The notes under the pieces are model-generated. The model ran no database searches, was not told the origin of the DNA, and saw only the letters and a program-made list of their open reading frames with translations. From Spirochaetales bacterium (GTDB taxonomy: Bacteria > Spirochaetota > Spirochaetia > SZUA-6 > JAFGRV01), in contig JAFGWI010000150.1 in the NCBI GenBank assembly GCA_016937215.1, forward strand, positions 1 through 33,590: a stretch of DNA of 33,590 bases, written 5' to 3'. Positions 22,805 through 31,623 of the stretch are shown here, in pieces. The position numbers and the translations under genes were made by a program. Numbering within the stretch: the stretch's first letter is position 1; each line of letters opens with the position of its first letter.

Positions 22805-25800
22805 ATGAAAGCAGCTTTGTTTATCCTGTACCTCCTGTTTTGCTCCCATCTTTTTGCCCAAAGCCCTGCTATCATGGAAAGTGAAACCAAAGAAACTCCC
22901 CAGGCAATTTTGGATTTCAAACTGGGCGACAGTGAAGTGGATTTTTTTATTACCGGTTCCTGGGAATTGTCTTTGCTGGGATGTTTTGGTTTTATCGTTC
23001 ACCCGGAAAATGGCATACAGGGGCTTGATGGCTTTAATGATTTTGTGCCCGGAATTATCTTTGAGCAATTACCTGATATTACTCTTTCACTTTGGATCAT
23101 GAACATGTTTTTTCTTGATTTCACTTACCGAGGCGATTTTGAAGACAATTTGTTTTTAATGGGTTACGAGGGTGATGGTTCCATTCCCTTGAGCCATTTA
23201 TACATTGGTAATCGTGAGATCATCTTGCCGCCCTACCCCTATATTACCGTGCCTGAGGCCGGGCAATCCTCCATTGGAATCGAGGCACAGTTTTTAACCG
23301 AAAATACCCAGCACGATCTGCTATTGCGATACGATAATAACGAAGAGGAGTCCAAGGTTTATAATGGCAACCGGGAAATCACGGAGCTGCGTATTTCACC
23401 GGCTGATTATATACAGGGGCGTTTTTTTCTTTTGCCTGATCGGGATGTTCAGAATCTGGAGGTGCTGATTCAGGATGCCACAGGGTCTTACACTGACGCG
23501 AATGGCATAAAATACCGCAAAGCTGATTTTGACGACGCCTTTGTTTCGTCTTCTTTGGGAGAAATTGAATTTTACAAGCCAGTGTTTAGCCGGGTTTTAG
23601 TGTATTACGAAAAAAATGGCCTGGCTGTGGGAACAAATGATTCAGGATTGGGTGTGGATTATCTTCCCGCTGAATCAGCCACAATAACTGAGGCCATTGA
23701 TGTTAATCTGCCAGCCTTACGCTTTTATTTTGGTATGGGATCTTATTTAGGTGAAAACATGAGTCAACGCCAAATTTCAATTAATGGCAAGGATTACCTT
23801 TTGATTTACGAGGCCAATATGTTTTCACCCTTTCAAGTGTGCTCCTATTACCCGGCCGGTTCCGGTGATTCCCAATCCACAGCAGGCTCATGGGTAACCA
23901 GGAACAGCAGCCAGGCTTTAAGCGGTTCTGACTGGCCCCTTTTGCAGTACCAGAAAGACAAAGAAAGGCTCAAGGCCTATTACACATCAGACCTTCGTTC
24001 CGATGTGGCCAATCGCTTTCCTTTGATCAATTCAGCCAGTATTATCTATGGCCAGGGTACAGGTAAAACAGACTATCCCTTTGATTACGAGCTTCTTGTA
24101 AAAAACAGTTATCTGGTTGAGCACTATTCCATTGATGAAGATTTTATTCCAAGCAGTGTGCGAATTACGCGAAACGGCCGTGAAGAGACCAATTTTACTG
24201 TGGATGAAGAATCGGGAATCATCAGCTTCACTTTTCCTCCTCTGCCTGGTGAAAAAATCGAGATTTTTTACCGAAAAAAATCATCTGGTTTGAATCAGGG
24301 GGATATTATTGTCGGCTGGGGGAACCGCTTCAAGCTCGATGATTCCCAGGAAATCAAGGTGGCAGCAGGTTTACGATGGAACCTTTTGCCTGGTGCCTAT
24401 ACAGACAAAGGCTTTTCACGGCGGGGCGCCCTGCTTGCCTCTACTTCCTACAATTTGAAGCAGAGTGGTCACGATCTGAATATCAGCCTGGGGGCTTCTT
24501 TTACAAACCCAGATACCACTGGAGTCTTCCGCCTGGCAGGCATGGAAAAACAGAACCTGCTTTTTGAAATGGGCGATTTCGAATTTTATCCAGGCTCAGT
24601 CCCTACTGAACCTGTGGTAGAAAACCTCAATTCCAGTAACCGGGGCATATTAATTTATAAAAATTACCGGTCCTATGATGTTTTTGGTTCCAGCTCACTG
24701 AATCCAATCAGCTGGGACTCACCCGAGGTTTTTGACTATAAAGACAAGTGCGGGCCTTATCTGACCGCCGGTGAGCCAGGCAGTGAAACAACTGGCCAAA
24801 GCCTGGTCATGGATTTCAGCATCGCGCCTGGTCAAAAATGGGTGTCTGCCCAGGTACCTTTGCCCAAGGGAAGTGAGATTTGGGACTTGTCATTTGCCCA
24901 GTCTCTTTATTTCACTTATCGCGGTTTAGATATTGCTCCCCTTTCAGGGGCGTCATTTCAGCTTTATTTACAAATTGGCGAGATTTCCGAAGACCTGGAC
25001 AACGATGGAAAGCTGGATTCAGAAACAGAAGCAGAAGGATTTGTTTTTAACGATACGGCCAATAACGCCGCCCCTTTGCTTGGAACCGACCCCAAAAACC
25101 AGCCGGATTATAAATTTCAAAGCGAGGACATAGACCAGAACGGTTTTTTGGACAATGAAAACTCAGCTTTTTTGCTTCATATTGATGATCCTGCTTTGAT
25201 TCTTTCCGAAGGAGACAGCTCCTGGAAACTTTACCAATACCATTTGAGTTATAGTGATAAAAAACTTCTGGCCAAAAGCCGCGCCATTCGTTTTGTCATC
25301 CTTGATACCACAGCAAATGGAGGCTCCGGTAAATTAGAGATCAACTCGGTGCGTTTGGCCGGAAGCCCGGTAAAAGGCGAAATAGAAAATGGGGACAACA
25401 GCAAGGTGAAGGTCCGGGAAATTCCAGAGAGCTTTAGCCTAGATAAAAGCGCGTCCCAGTCTTTGCCAACGCGCTTTCCTGAGGTGATCACCCTGTTTCA
25501 CAACCAGGATGAAGACCAGCGGATTCTGGAAACCCAATGGTCAGGCCTTGGGGCCGGTGAAAATGTCAAATTATCCTATTACAGCTTAAACCTCAACAGA
25601 AATATCGATTACAGTGAAGTCATTTTTTTCTACCGCCTGCCCCAGTTTACAGCTACAAACTCGGAAAAAATTGAATTCCGCTTTCTTGATGTTAAAGGCA
25701 AGGGGCTTCGCTTTTCCTTTACCCCTTTAGTCCAGACAGAGTGGCAGAAGATAAGCCTTGATTTACGAAAACTCACAGCCACTCAGAATGATATTCCCCT

Positions 25801-27622
25801 GGACGCTAGCCTTTTAAAAGACAGCGACAGCGGCGAATGGATCACTATGGAAGTGGTGATTTCAGGAAGTTCGGCAGGCATCCTCTATCTGGATGAGTTT
25901 TACCAGCAGGAACCCGGTGCCCAGTTGGGAGCAGCCGGCGACATTAACTATCAATGGCTTTATCAGCCGGAGCAACAAGACCAGTCTTTTCTGAAACTCA
26001 GGGAAATCCGCGTGAATCAGGAAGGGGGTTTTTCAACCACAGGTTTTTCAACCCTCTACGGACAACCTGCTGATTATCTTAGCTACTATAACAACAGCTC
26101 TGTTGCCATAAAATTGCTGTTATCTTCGGTTGTCACCCGACTTATGCTTCAGGGGCAGGAAACAGAGTTTACCATCAAAGGGGGCCACACCATCACCGTT
26201 CCAGAACAAGCTGATCCGGTTTCTCTTTCAAACAGCTTCAGTTATTCACCCTCACCCTTTGCCTATGACCAAAGCACAGAAATCAAAGTTTCCCTAAAGG
26301 ATTTTCCCCAATTATTTTCAATCAAAAGCCAGAATAATTATAATCAGGAACAGCTTAATCAGAACTGGAACAGCCAGCTTCAATTTCTCAAGGGGAACTG
26401 GAGCCAAACAAACCAATTAAGCCTGTCTCGAAGCATTGCCAAGGCCCAAAGCGAAAAAAATTATGGCGAAACCTGGCTCAACAGCCTGGGAGCCGCTTGG
26501 CCATACCCAGTTCAGGAAGAAAGCCAGAGAAACCAGGAGCTTCAATTATTCTACACCCTGAACCCTGATCCCTTTGGCGTTTTCGCGACAACCCGGCTGT
26601 CGAGCATGGCTCTTGAGTTCAGCCCCCAAGGATATACCCAAAAATCCGCCTTGAATTATAGCCTTGGCCTTCCCCTGGAATTGAATCTCTCTCAGCTCAT
26701 GACACTATCTATCATTCCATCCTATAGCCGGGATTTATCCATTCAGCTGGACAAATCAGAACACGGTCACTTTTGGGCTGACAGTGAAAATTATTTCAGC
26801 GATGTTTTTTCACAAAGTTACGGTTATAATCAAATTCCCTACTGGGAATTATTCAGTGACCAGCTTGCCCTGCTTTTTCTTGAAAAATCACAAGCTGCTC
26901 CTGCTTCATTTTATCAGCCAGGAGCTGGCATAAAAATAAGCCGTTCGAACGGTTCATCCCTTTGGGACCTTTTCACCCCTTCCCAGCTGGATTTCTCGAT
27001 AAACCGGAATTTCAGCCGTCAGGGAGATTTTATTTCCTTAAAACGGAATTATAATGTGGCTCTGGGCCAACAGGCAATCAATCTCTTTGGCCGCTTTGGC
27101 TCTCATTCGCTTTTCAATTTTTATACCCTTGATAATTTCACCTCCCAATTTAAAGTGGCTCTGGCTGAGGATGAGGTCGCTGATACATGGGAGCAAAACT
27201 ACCAATTCCTGGGAAAGGCCTATTTTGAAAAAAAAGATTCTGGTTCCCTGACCATTGAAGGTGATTTAAAGTGGGAGCTGGGAAAAAACCCGGGCAATTC
27301 AATCAGCCAGTCTAACGCTTTTTTATGGCAGCTTCATCCAGAAAATCCCATCAAAATCCCCTTTCTGGACATAAAAGACCCTGTGGAATACTGGATTGAA
27401 AATAACGAGACCTTGAAAATCGACTTTCAGAACAGGGAAAACACAGCGAATCTTCATTTTTTTAATTTTGAAATGCGCCATGAAACCTCAATAAAATTCG
27501 CGGACATCGGTTATGGCAAAGCCATTCTGGCCTTTGCCATGGATCTTGAGCGTTATGAAAAAGAAAATTCGATCTCCCGGCTGGGTTTCATGGGTGGAAT
27601 CGAGATGAATTTGAAATTTTAA
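22805..27622 (+). CDS. Giant exported protein, probably outer-membrane or surface located
   Basis: A 1605-residue protein with a signal peptide (KAALFILYLLFCSHLFAQ, cleavage after residue 19). The first ~500 residues form beta-rich repeats (PDRDVQNLEVLIQDATGSY and IPSSVRITRNGREETNFTVDEESGIISF). The middle has jelly-roll-like segments and two Ca-binding loops of the D-x-D-x-(D/N)-G-x-x-D type (DLDNDGKLDSE near 730 and DIDQNGFLDNE near 776). The C-terminal ~500 residues consist of alternating aromatic/polar strands ending in Phe, as in large beta-barrels. The overall plan, large size and paired carbohydrate-binding-like segments recall SprA of the Bacteroidetes type 9 system, but this is a weak resemblance, not an identification. 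It is transcribed from its own promoters and followed by element D and two outer-membrane-like genes. Function unknown. Confidence 0.85.
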   Translation: MKAALFILYLLFCSHLFAQSPAIMESETKETPQAILDFKLGDSEVDFFITGSWELSLLGCFGFIVHPENGIQGLDGFNDFVPGIIFEQLPDITLSLWIMNMFFLDFTYRGDFEDNLFLMGYEGDGSIPLSHLYIGNREIILPPYPYITVPEAGQSSIGIEAQFLTENTQHDLLLRYDNNEEESKVYNGNREITELRISPADYIQGRFFLLPDRDVQNLEVLIQDATGSYTDANGIKYRKADFDDAFVSSSLGEIEFYKPVFSRVLVYYEKNGLAVGTNDSGLGVDYLPAESATITEAIDVNLPALRFYFGMGSYLGENMSQRQISINGKDYLLIYEANMFSPFQVCSYYPAGSGDSQSTAGSWVTRNSSQALSGSDWPLLQYQKDKERLKAYYTSDLRSDVANRFPLINSASIIYGQGTGKTDYPFDYELLVKNSYLVEHYSIDEDFIPSSVRITRNGREETNFTVDEESGIISFTFPPLPGEKIEIFYRKKSSGLNQGDIIVGWGNRFKLDDSQEIKVAAGLRWNLLPGAYTDKGFSRRGALLASTSYNLKQSGHDLNISLGASFTNPDTTGVFRLAGMEKQNLLFEMGDFEFYPGSVPTEPVVENLNSSNRGILIYKNYRSYDVFGSSSLNPISWDSPEVFDYKDKCGPYLTAGEPGSETTGQSLVMDFSIAPGQKWVSAQVPLPKGSEIWDLSFAQSLYFTYRGLDIAPLSGASFQLYLQIGEISEDLDNDGKLDSETEAEGFVFNDTANNAAPLLGTDPKNQPDYKFQSEDIDQNGFLDNENSAFLLHIDDPALILSEGDSSWKLYQYHLSYSDKKLLAKSRAIRFVILDTTANGGSGKLEINSVRLAGSPVKGEIENGDNSKVKVREIPESFSLDKSASQSLPTRFPEVITLFHNQDEDQRILETQWSGLGAGENVKLSYYSLNLNRNIDYSEVIFFYRLPQFTATNSEKIEFRFLDVKGKGLRFSFTPLVQTEWQKISLDLRKLTATQNDIPLDASLLKDSDSGEWITMEVVISGSSAGILYLDEFYQQEPGAQLGAAGDINYQWLYQPEQQDQSFLKLREIRVNQEGGFSTTGFSTLYGQPADYLSYYNNSSVAIKLLLSSVVTRLMLQGQETEFTIKGGHTITVPEQADPVSLSNSFSYSPSPFAYDQSTEIKVSLKDFPQLFSIKSQNNYNQEQLNQNWNSQLQFLKGNWSQTNQLSLSRSIAKAQSEKNYGETWLNSLGAAWPYPVQEESQRNQELQLFYTLNPDPFGVFATTRLSSMALEFSPQGYTQKSALNYSLGLPLELNLSQLMTLSIIPSYSRDLSIQLDKSEHGHFWADSENYFSDVFSQSYGYNQIPYWELFSDQLALLFLEKSQAAPASFYQPGAGIKISRSNGSSLWDLFTPSQLDFSINRNFSRQGDFISLKRNYNVALGQQAINLFGRFGSHSLFNFYTLDNFTSQFKVALAEDEVADTWEQNYQFLGKAYFEKKDSGSLTIEGDLKWELGKNPGNSISQSNAFLWQLHPENPIKIPFLDIKDPVEYWIENNETLKIDFQNRENTANLHFFNFEMRHETSIKFADIGYGKAILAFAMDLERYEKENSISRLGFMGGIEMNLKF

Positions 27623-27680
27623 GTCGCCTGTCTTGTCCTTTCCAGAAAAATCCGGCTCACCGGCCATAGCTTAGGGCCAC

Positions 27681-27835
27681 GCGTTAGGGATTGCAGCCAT
27701 GTTGACTCATTTTTTCAAAAATGAGTCAACAAAGCGTTTTCCAGCTGATATTTTCAGCTGGAAAACCTTCGAAGGCGAAAGCCGGAGTGGCGAAAAGCCC
27801 GGCCTGCTGGAATGAAATGAAAGCAGGTAACGCCC
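27681..27835 (+). repeat. Copy D of the modular stem-loop element (most compact)
   Basis: Head GCGTTAGGGATTGCAGCC from 27681; hairpin 1 has perfect 14-base arms at 27701-27714 and 27717-27730; linker AAAGCG; hairpin 2 has perfect 12-base arms at 27737-27748 and 27754-27765; core with CCTTCGAAGG, a GGC-GAAA-GCC GNRA mini-hairpin and AAAAGCCCGGCC; third stem CCTGCT/AGCAGG (27803-27808, 27822-27827) with a 13-base loop; tail TAACGC (27828-27833) pairs head GCGTTA over six bases. At 155 bases this is the clearest full form. It follows the giant gene's stop after about 60 bases. Confidence 0.9.
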
Positions 27836-27935
27836 GGAAACTTAAGGTGAAGAATTTAAAAAAAATTATTCTTGTCCAACACAAAAAAATTTCTATAATC
27901 TATTGTCAAAGAAAATTGATTGAATACAATTATAA

Positions 27936-27965
27936 TTGGAAATTATTGTACCTGTGGTATATATT
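27936..27965 (+). promoter_or_regulatory. Candidate promoter of the barrel/FecR gene pair
   Basis: TTGGAA at 27936-27941 and TATATT at 27960-27965 with an 18-base spacer (or TATATA at 27958 with 16). It lies between element D and the gene at 27991, leaving a leader of about 20 bases with a strong AAGGAGG ribosome binding site. Confidence 0.4.
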
Positions 27966-27990
27966 CTAAAAGGGGCCTAAGGAGGTAGCT

Positions 27991-29355
27991 ATGGCGCATC
28001 CGAATAAAATTCTTACTTTTTTGATCATCCTATTTTTTTTAATGGGGTCTCAGGCTTTTTCAGAGGAAGAAGCAGAAGATGGCTTTGGTTTTGATTTCAG
28101 CCTCGGTTTGGGTGTTGAAAGCTTTTCCGAAGAACTCAATGGTGAAATGGCTTTAGTCACCTATCAAAAATTAGCCATTAGTCCGGATTTTTCCTTTGGT
28201 AAATTCGGCATAGGCCTGGATTTGATTATTCACTATCAATTCCAGAATTCCGAATTAACCATTCGCTCACAGGATTGGGTGCCAATCAATCCCAATTTTC
28301 AAAACGTCCTGGAATTATATTTGTCCAAGATAAAATACCTGCGATACGGACACAAGGGAGAAGCCATTTATGCCAAATTCGGTTCCATCGACGACGCGAC
28401 CCTGGCCAATGGTTTTATCCTGGGGAATTATTCCAATAGCATGTTCATGCCTGAAAGAAGGATACTCGGATTAAGCCTGGATTTGGATGGTAAACTCTTC
28501 GATTTTCCATTAGTGGGTATTGAAACCCATGTGGGTAACCTTGGAAAATTCGACGTTTTAGGAGCCCGGCTCTTTTTCAGACCCCTTGTTTTCCTGGATA
28601 TCCCGGTTTTCAGTCAAATGCAGATTGGCGGGTCTGTGATTGCCGATACTCAACCCTATGCTTATTCTGATTTACCGGTACCAAATGAGGCGTTAGCGCT
28701 TTTTTTGGGGATTGATGCTTTTCAGCCTCTCATAGCAAGCGATATCACCAATCTGGCTGCTTTTGCTGATTATGCCACCTACAAAGGCAAGTCACATGGA
28801 GGAATGCTGGGAATGGCTGGTGATTTATTCTCCATTTTAAATTATGGGGCACAGATTCGCTTGGCCGGCGATGGTTTTATTCCTGTTTATTTTAACCAGG
28901 GCTATGATCTTAGCCGGGATTACAAATACGAGATGATCGAAAACGGAAATATACCGGGTTTCTTCGGCTGGCTGGCTTCAATAGGAACGGACATTCCGCT
29001 GTTTAACAGCGCCATTGCCCTTGGTTTTTCGCTTGACGGTCCTTTTGGTCAGGTGGTACCCGCAGGTGATGTTAATGAGTATTTGAATTATCCTCATCTG
29101 ATGGGTTATTTTAACATCGGCGAAGGTATTTTGCCGGGTTTCAGTTTTGACGCGTCCTACGACAAGGTTGGTATACAATCTTTTCAAGATATAGTTGATC
29201 CTACAGGAGCCATTATCAATGCGTCTATCAATTACCAAACCGGACCAGCGGTTATCACTTTTTTCTACCAGCTGACCTTTGTTGACGGTGTCTGGCAGGA
29301 AAATGGTACGCCTGATGTGACATCGGGTTTGGAAACATCAATTAAGCTTTTTTAA
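27991..29355 (+). CDS. Outer-membrane beta-barrel-like protein
   Basis: A 454-residue protein with a signal peptide (KILTFLIILFFLMGSQAFS, cleavage near residue 25). The rest consists of short alternating strands rich in Gly, aromatic and acidic residues, ending with a terminal strand IKLF, as in porin-like barrels. ATG at 27991 has AAGGAGG seven bases upstream. From about residue 60 on it aligns by eye with the C-terminal part of the next gene: compare AKFGSIDDATLANGFILGNYSNS with its partner's KVGNMDNFTIGHGLIMKNYAND, and GARLFFRP with GGRVYFDI, so the two are tandem paralogues. No transport substrate can be named. The spacing of 12 bases to the next gene implies one transcript. Confidence 0.8.
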   Translation: MAHPNKILTFLIILFFLMGSQAFSEEEAEDGFGFDFSLGLGVESFSEELNGEMALVTYQKLAISPDFSFGKFGIGLDLIIHYQFQNSELTIRSQDWVPINPNFQNVLELYLSKIKYLRYGHKGEAIYAKFGSIDDATLANGFILGNYSNSMFMPERRILGLSLDLDGKLFDFPLVGIETHVGNLGKFDVLGARLFFRPLVFLDIPVFSQMQIGGSVIADTQPYAYSDLPVPNEALALFLGIDAFQPLIASDITNLAAFADYATYKGKSHGGMLGMAGDLFSILNYGAQIRLAGDGFIPVYFNQGYDLSRDYKYEMIENGNIPGFFGWLASIGTDIPLFNSAIALGFSLDGPFGQVVPAGDVNEYLNYPHLMGYFNIGEGILPGFSFDASYDKVGIQSFQDIVDPTGAIINASINYQTGPAVITFFYQLTFVDGVWQENGTPDVTSGLETSIKLF

Positions 29356-29367
29356 GGGGAGGTAAAT

Positions 29368-31611
29368 ATGGAAAAACGATTCCTGATATCCATTTTATTA
29401 ATTTTATTAACACTGGGAATTTTCGCCCAGGCATCGACCGCGGAAATTCAATTGATTTATTACCAAGGCGAAGTCAGCATTTTCGACTCCTATGATGACG
29501 ACGTTACGGTTTGGGTCCTTGATGAAGGTGATCCAATTGAAGAGGGTTATCGAATCTCAACAGGCATTGATGGAGAGGTTGAAATGGAAATGCAAAACGG
29601 TTCCATCATTCGCCTGGGCCATGAAACCGATTTCGCCATTCACACCCTTCGCGATACAGAGGGCCAGGGAGTAAACAGTTTTGAAGTTTTTGCCGGAAAA
29701 TTCAGGGCTGTAGCCGCGGCTTTGACTGGCGGTGAAAATGACTACGGTTATACTGTCGGCGGGCCATCAGCTGTCTGCGGGGTGCGTGGTACTGACTTCG
29801 GCCTTGATGTTGACAAAAATCTGGGTGTTGAAGAAGCCTATGTACTCAATGGGGCCATCGACTATACCAAAAAGGGACCTGGAAACCAGAAGGGCAAATC
29901 CATTCGCCTTGGAAAAGAAGAAGAGGCCAACGGTTTAGCGCCTGACGATACCTTTGGACCCAAAAAGATTTCAACAGAAAAACTGGCCAAAATTCGGGAA
30001 AACATGAAGTTCAAAAAAGCTGATCCTGATAAGGTCAAACAGGGTAAATATGAAGAACCCACTCCTGAGCCGGAAACAGAAGTTGATACCAATACAGAAC
30101 CTGTTGTGGACACACAAGCTGGAACAGAGGATACAGAAACAGTTGCTGAGGCTGGACCGGAAATCCCTGAATGGCTTCAGGAATTACTGGGTATGGAAAT
30201 AGGATCTGTTACCATTGGTGAAAAAACCTATGCCAAAGCCGTTATTCAGCCCACTTTTACCATCGGCAAAGTGAAAACATCACTTTATTTACCTATTATT
30301 TACGAAAAGGACATGTTTAATCCCGATTACTGGTACAAACCCAAGGGAAATAACGAATGGTCCTTTGGCACAGATCAGACCGGTACCCTGAACATCGTGG
30401 TTGATGTTGTCAATGACTTGTTCCTGAAGATCAAATATGTACAATGGGGCGAACAGCGTGACGATTTCTTTTTCAAAGTGGGTAACATGGACAATTTCAC
30501 CATTGGCCATGGTCTTATCATGAAAAATTACGCCAACGACGCTGATTTTCCAGCCATTCGCCGAATCGGCATTAATTTGGGTGTCAAACTGGAAGGCTGG
30601 GGAATTGAAACCATTGTCAACGATGTAACAGACCCAAGCATTTTCGGCGGCCGTGTTTATTTTGATATTGGAGAAACCCCTCTGGATGTCGGCCTTTCTG
30701 CTGTTACCGATATCAGCCCTGCCGGCGACTTGCCTAATGAAGGGGCCATGATAAATGGCAAGCTTGTAACCGAACAAGCCTTGGGAAATCCGATTTTCCT
30801 GGGTTTAGGTGTTGATCTTGATCTTGAATTAATTAAATCAGATTTCTTATCCATTATCGCTTTTGCTGATCTGGCAACCATGCTGCCGGTATTAAGAAAC
30901 GCGACATTTGGGGATTTCAACGGTGTATCCGCCGGCCCGGCAACAAGTGCCATCATCACAGGTGACGCAGAATCTCCGGTGAGGAACTATGGATTGATGA
31001 CCGGTTTCTTCGGGAATGTGCTCTTTATCGATTATCAGCTGGATTTCCGCTATTTCACCGGCACCTTCCAGCCCGAATTCTTTAACACCTCCTATGACAG
31101 AACCAGCATCGACAAAGCCATTCAGACTGTGGAGTATTTGCAGGATCCTGATAATCCCAAATGGGACAACCTCACTACCGGTATTTACGGTGAAGCAGGA
31201 TATGAAATGCCAAAGATCTTCTTTGTTAAAGCCGGTTACCTTTTGCCCATGACACAGGACAACAGCGGTTTCCACGCTGGCGAAGGTATTGACGGGCTCC
31301 ATGTTGAAGCTGGGATCGATTCAGGAATCATTCCTTTGGTGAACCTTTCCGGTTCAATCAGCTACGACCGTTCCTATTTCTGGCCCATGCTTGCAGGCGA
31401 ACTTTCAGACACAGGGAAAAGCCTGAACTGGATTGATGAATACAGCGTACTGAACGGAAAAATCGTTTACGGCGTAAACAAAAATCTGGACATTCTTGGT
31501 TTGATCACAACAGCTGCTTCTCGCGATGAAAATGGTGATGTGATTTACAATGAAAACGGAACACAGCAAATGTCTTTCACATTTAGTCTTGAAACACATG
31601 TCCATTTTTAG
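29368..31611 (+). CDS. FecR-domain protein fused to an outer-membrane-type barrel domain
   Basis: A 747-residue exported protein (signal peptide about 1-21, ending FAQASTA). Residues about 25-190 form a FecR domain: IQLIYYQGEVSIFD, the IEEGYRISTGIDGEVEMEMQNGSIIRLGHET repeat, FEVFAGKFRAV and the late CGVRGTDFGLDV with LNGAIDY. In FecR itself this part senses in the periplasm; here there is no cytoplasmic segment or sigma-factor gene. An acidic, Pro/Thr/Glu-rich linker (about 215-265) leads to the C-terminal domain (about 270-747), homologous to the whole mature part of the preceding protein. GGGGAGG lies seven bases before the ATG. The FecR module is likely a peptidoglycan- or surface-facing accessory in this setting. 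Fusion is clear, role unknown. Confidence 0.85.
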   Translation: MEKRFLISILLILLTLGIFAQASTAEIQLIYYQGEVSIFDSYDDDVTVWVLDEGDPIEEGYRISTGIDGEVEMEMQNGSIIRLGHETDFAIHTLRDTEGQGVNSFEVFAGKFRAVAAALTGGENDYGYTVGGPSAVCGVRGTDFGLDVDKNLGVEEAYVLNGAIDYTKKGPGNQKGKSIRLGKEEEANGLAPDDTFGPKKISTEKLAKIRENMKFKKADPDKVKQGKYEEPTPEPETEVDTNTEPVVDTQAGTEDTETVAEAGPEIPEWLQELLGMEIGSVTIGEKTYAKAVIQPTFTIGKVKTSLYLPIIYEKDMFNPDYWYKPKGNNEWSFGTDQTGTLNIVVDVVNDLFLKIKYVQWGEQRDDFFFKVGNMDNFTIGHGLIMKNYANDADFPAIRRIGINLGVKLEGWGIETIVNDVTDPSIFGGRVYFDIGETPLDVGLSAVTDISPAGDLPNEGAMINGKLVTEQALGNPIFLGLGVDLDLELIKSDFLSIIAFADLATMLPVLRNATFGDFNGVSAGPATSAIITGDAESPVRNYGLMTGFFGNVLFIDYQLDFRYFTGTFQPEFFNTSYDRTSIDKAIQTVEYLQDPDNPKWDNLTTGIYGEAGYEMPKIFFVKAGYLLPMTQDNSGFHAGEGIDGLHVEAGIDSGIIPLVNLSGSISYDRSYFWPMLAGELSDTGKSLNWIDEYSVLNGKIVYGVNKNLDILGLITTAASRDENGDVIYNENGTQQMSFTFSLETHVHF

Positions 31612-31618
31612 TTAAATT
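31589..31618 (+). promoter_or_regulatory. Weak candidate promoter at the mutL start
   Basis: TTGAAA at 31589-31594, an 18-base spacer and TAAATT at 31613-31618, five bases ahead of the GTG start at 31624. It overlaps the end of the FecR gene. AT-rich sequence makes chance likely, but the spacing repeats the leaderless arrangement seen twice elsewhere. Confidence 0.25.
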
Positions 31619-31623
31619 ACAGT

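Noticed and set aside
5612-27835. Modular elements as integron attC sites, because of GTTAGGG and AACGCCC words
   Set aside because: The order is reversed (GTT word first, AAC word last), the lengths and multiple hairpins do not fit, there is no integrase gene, and the copies are scattered in both orientations and not in a cassette array.
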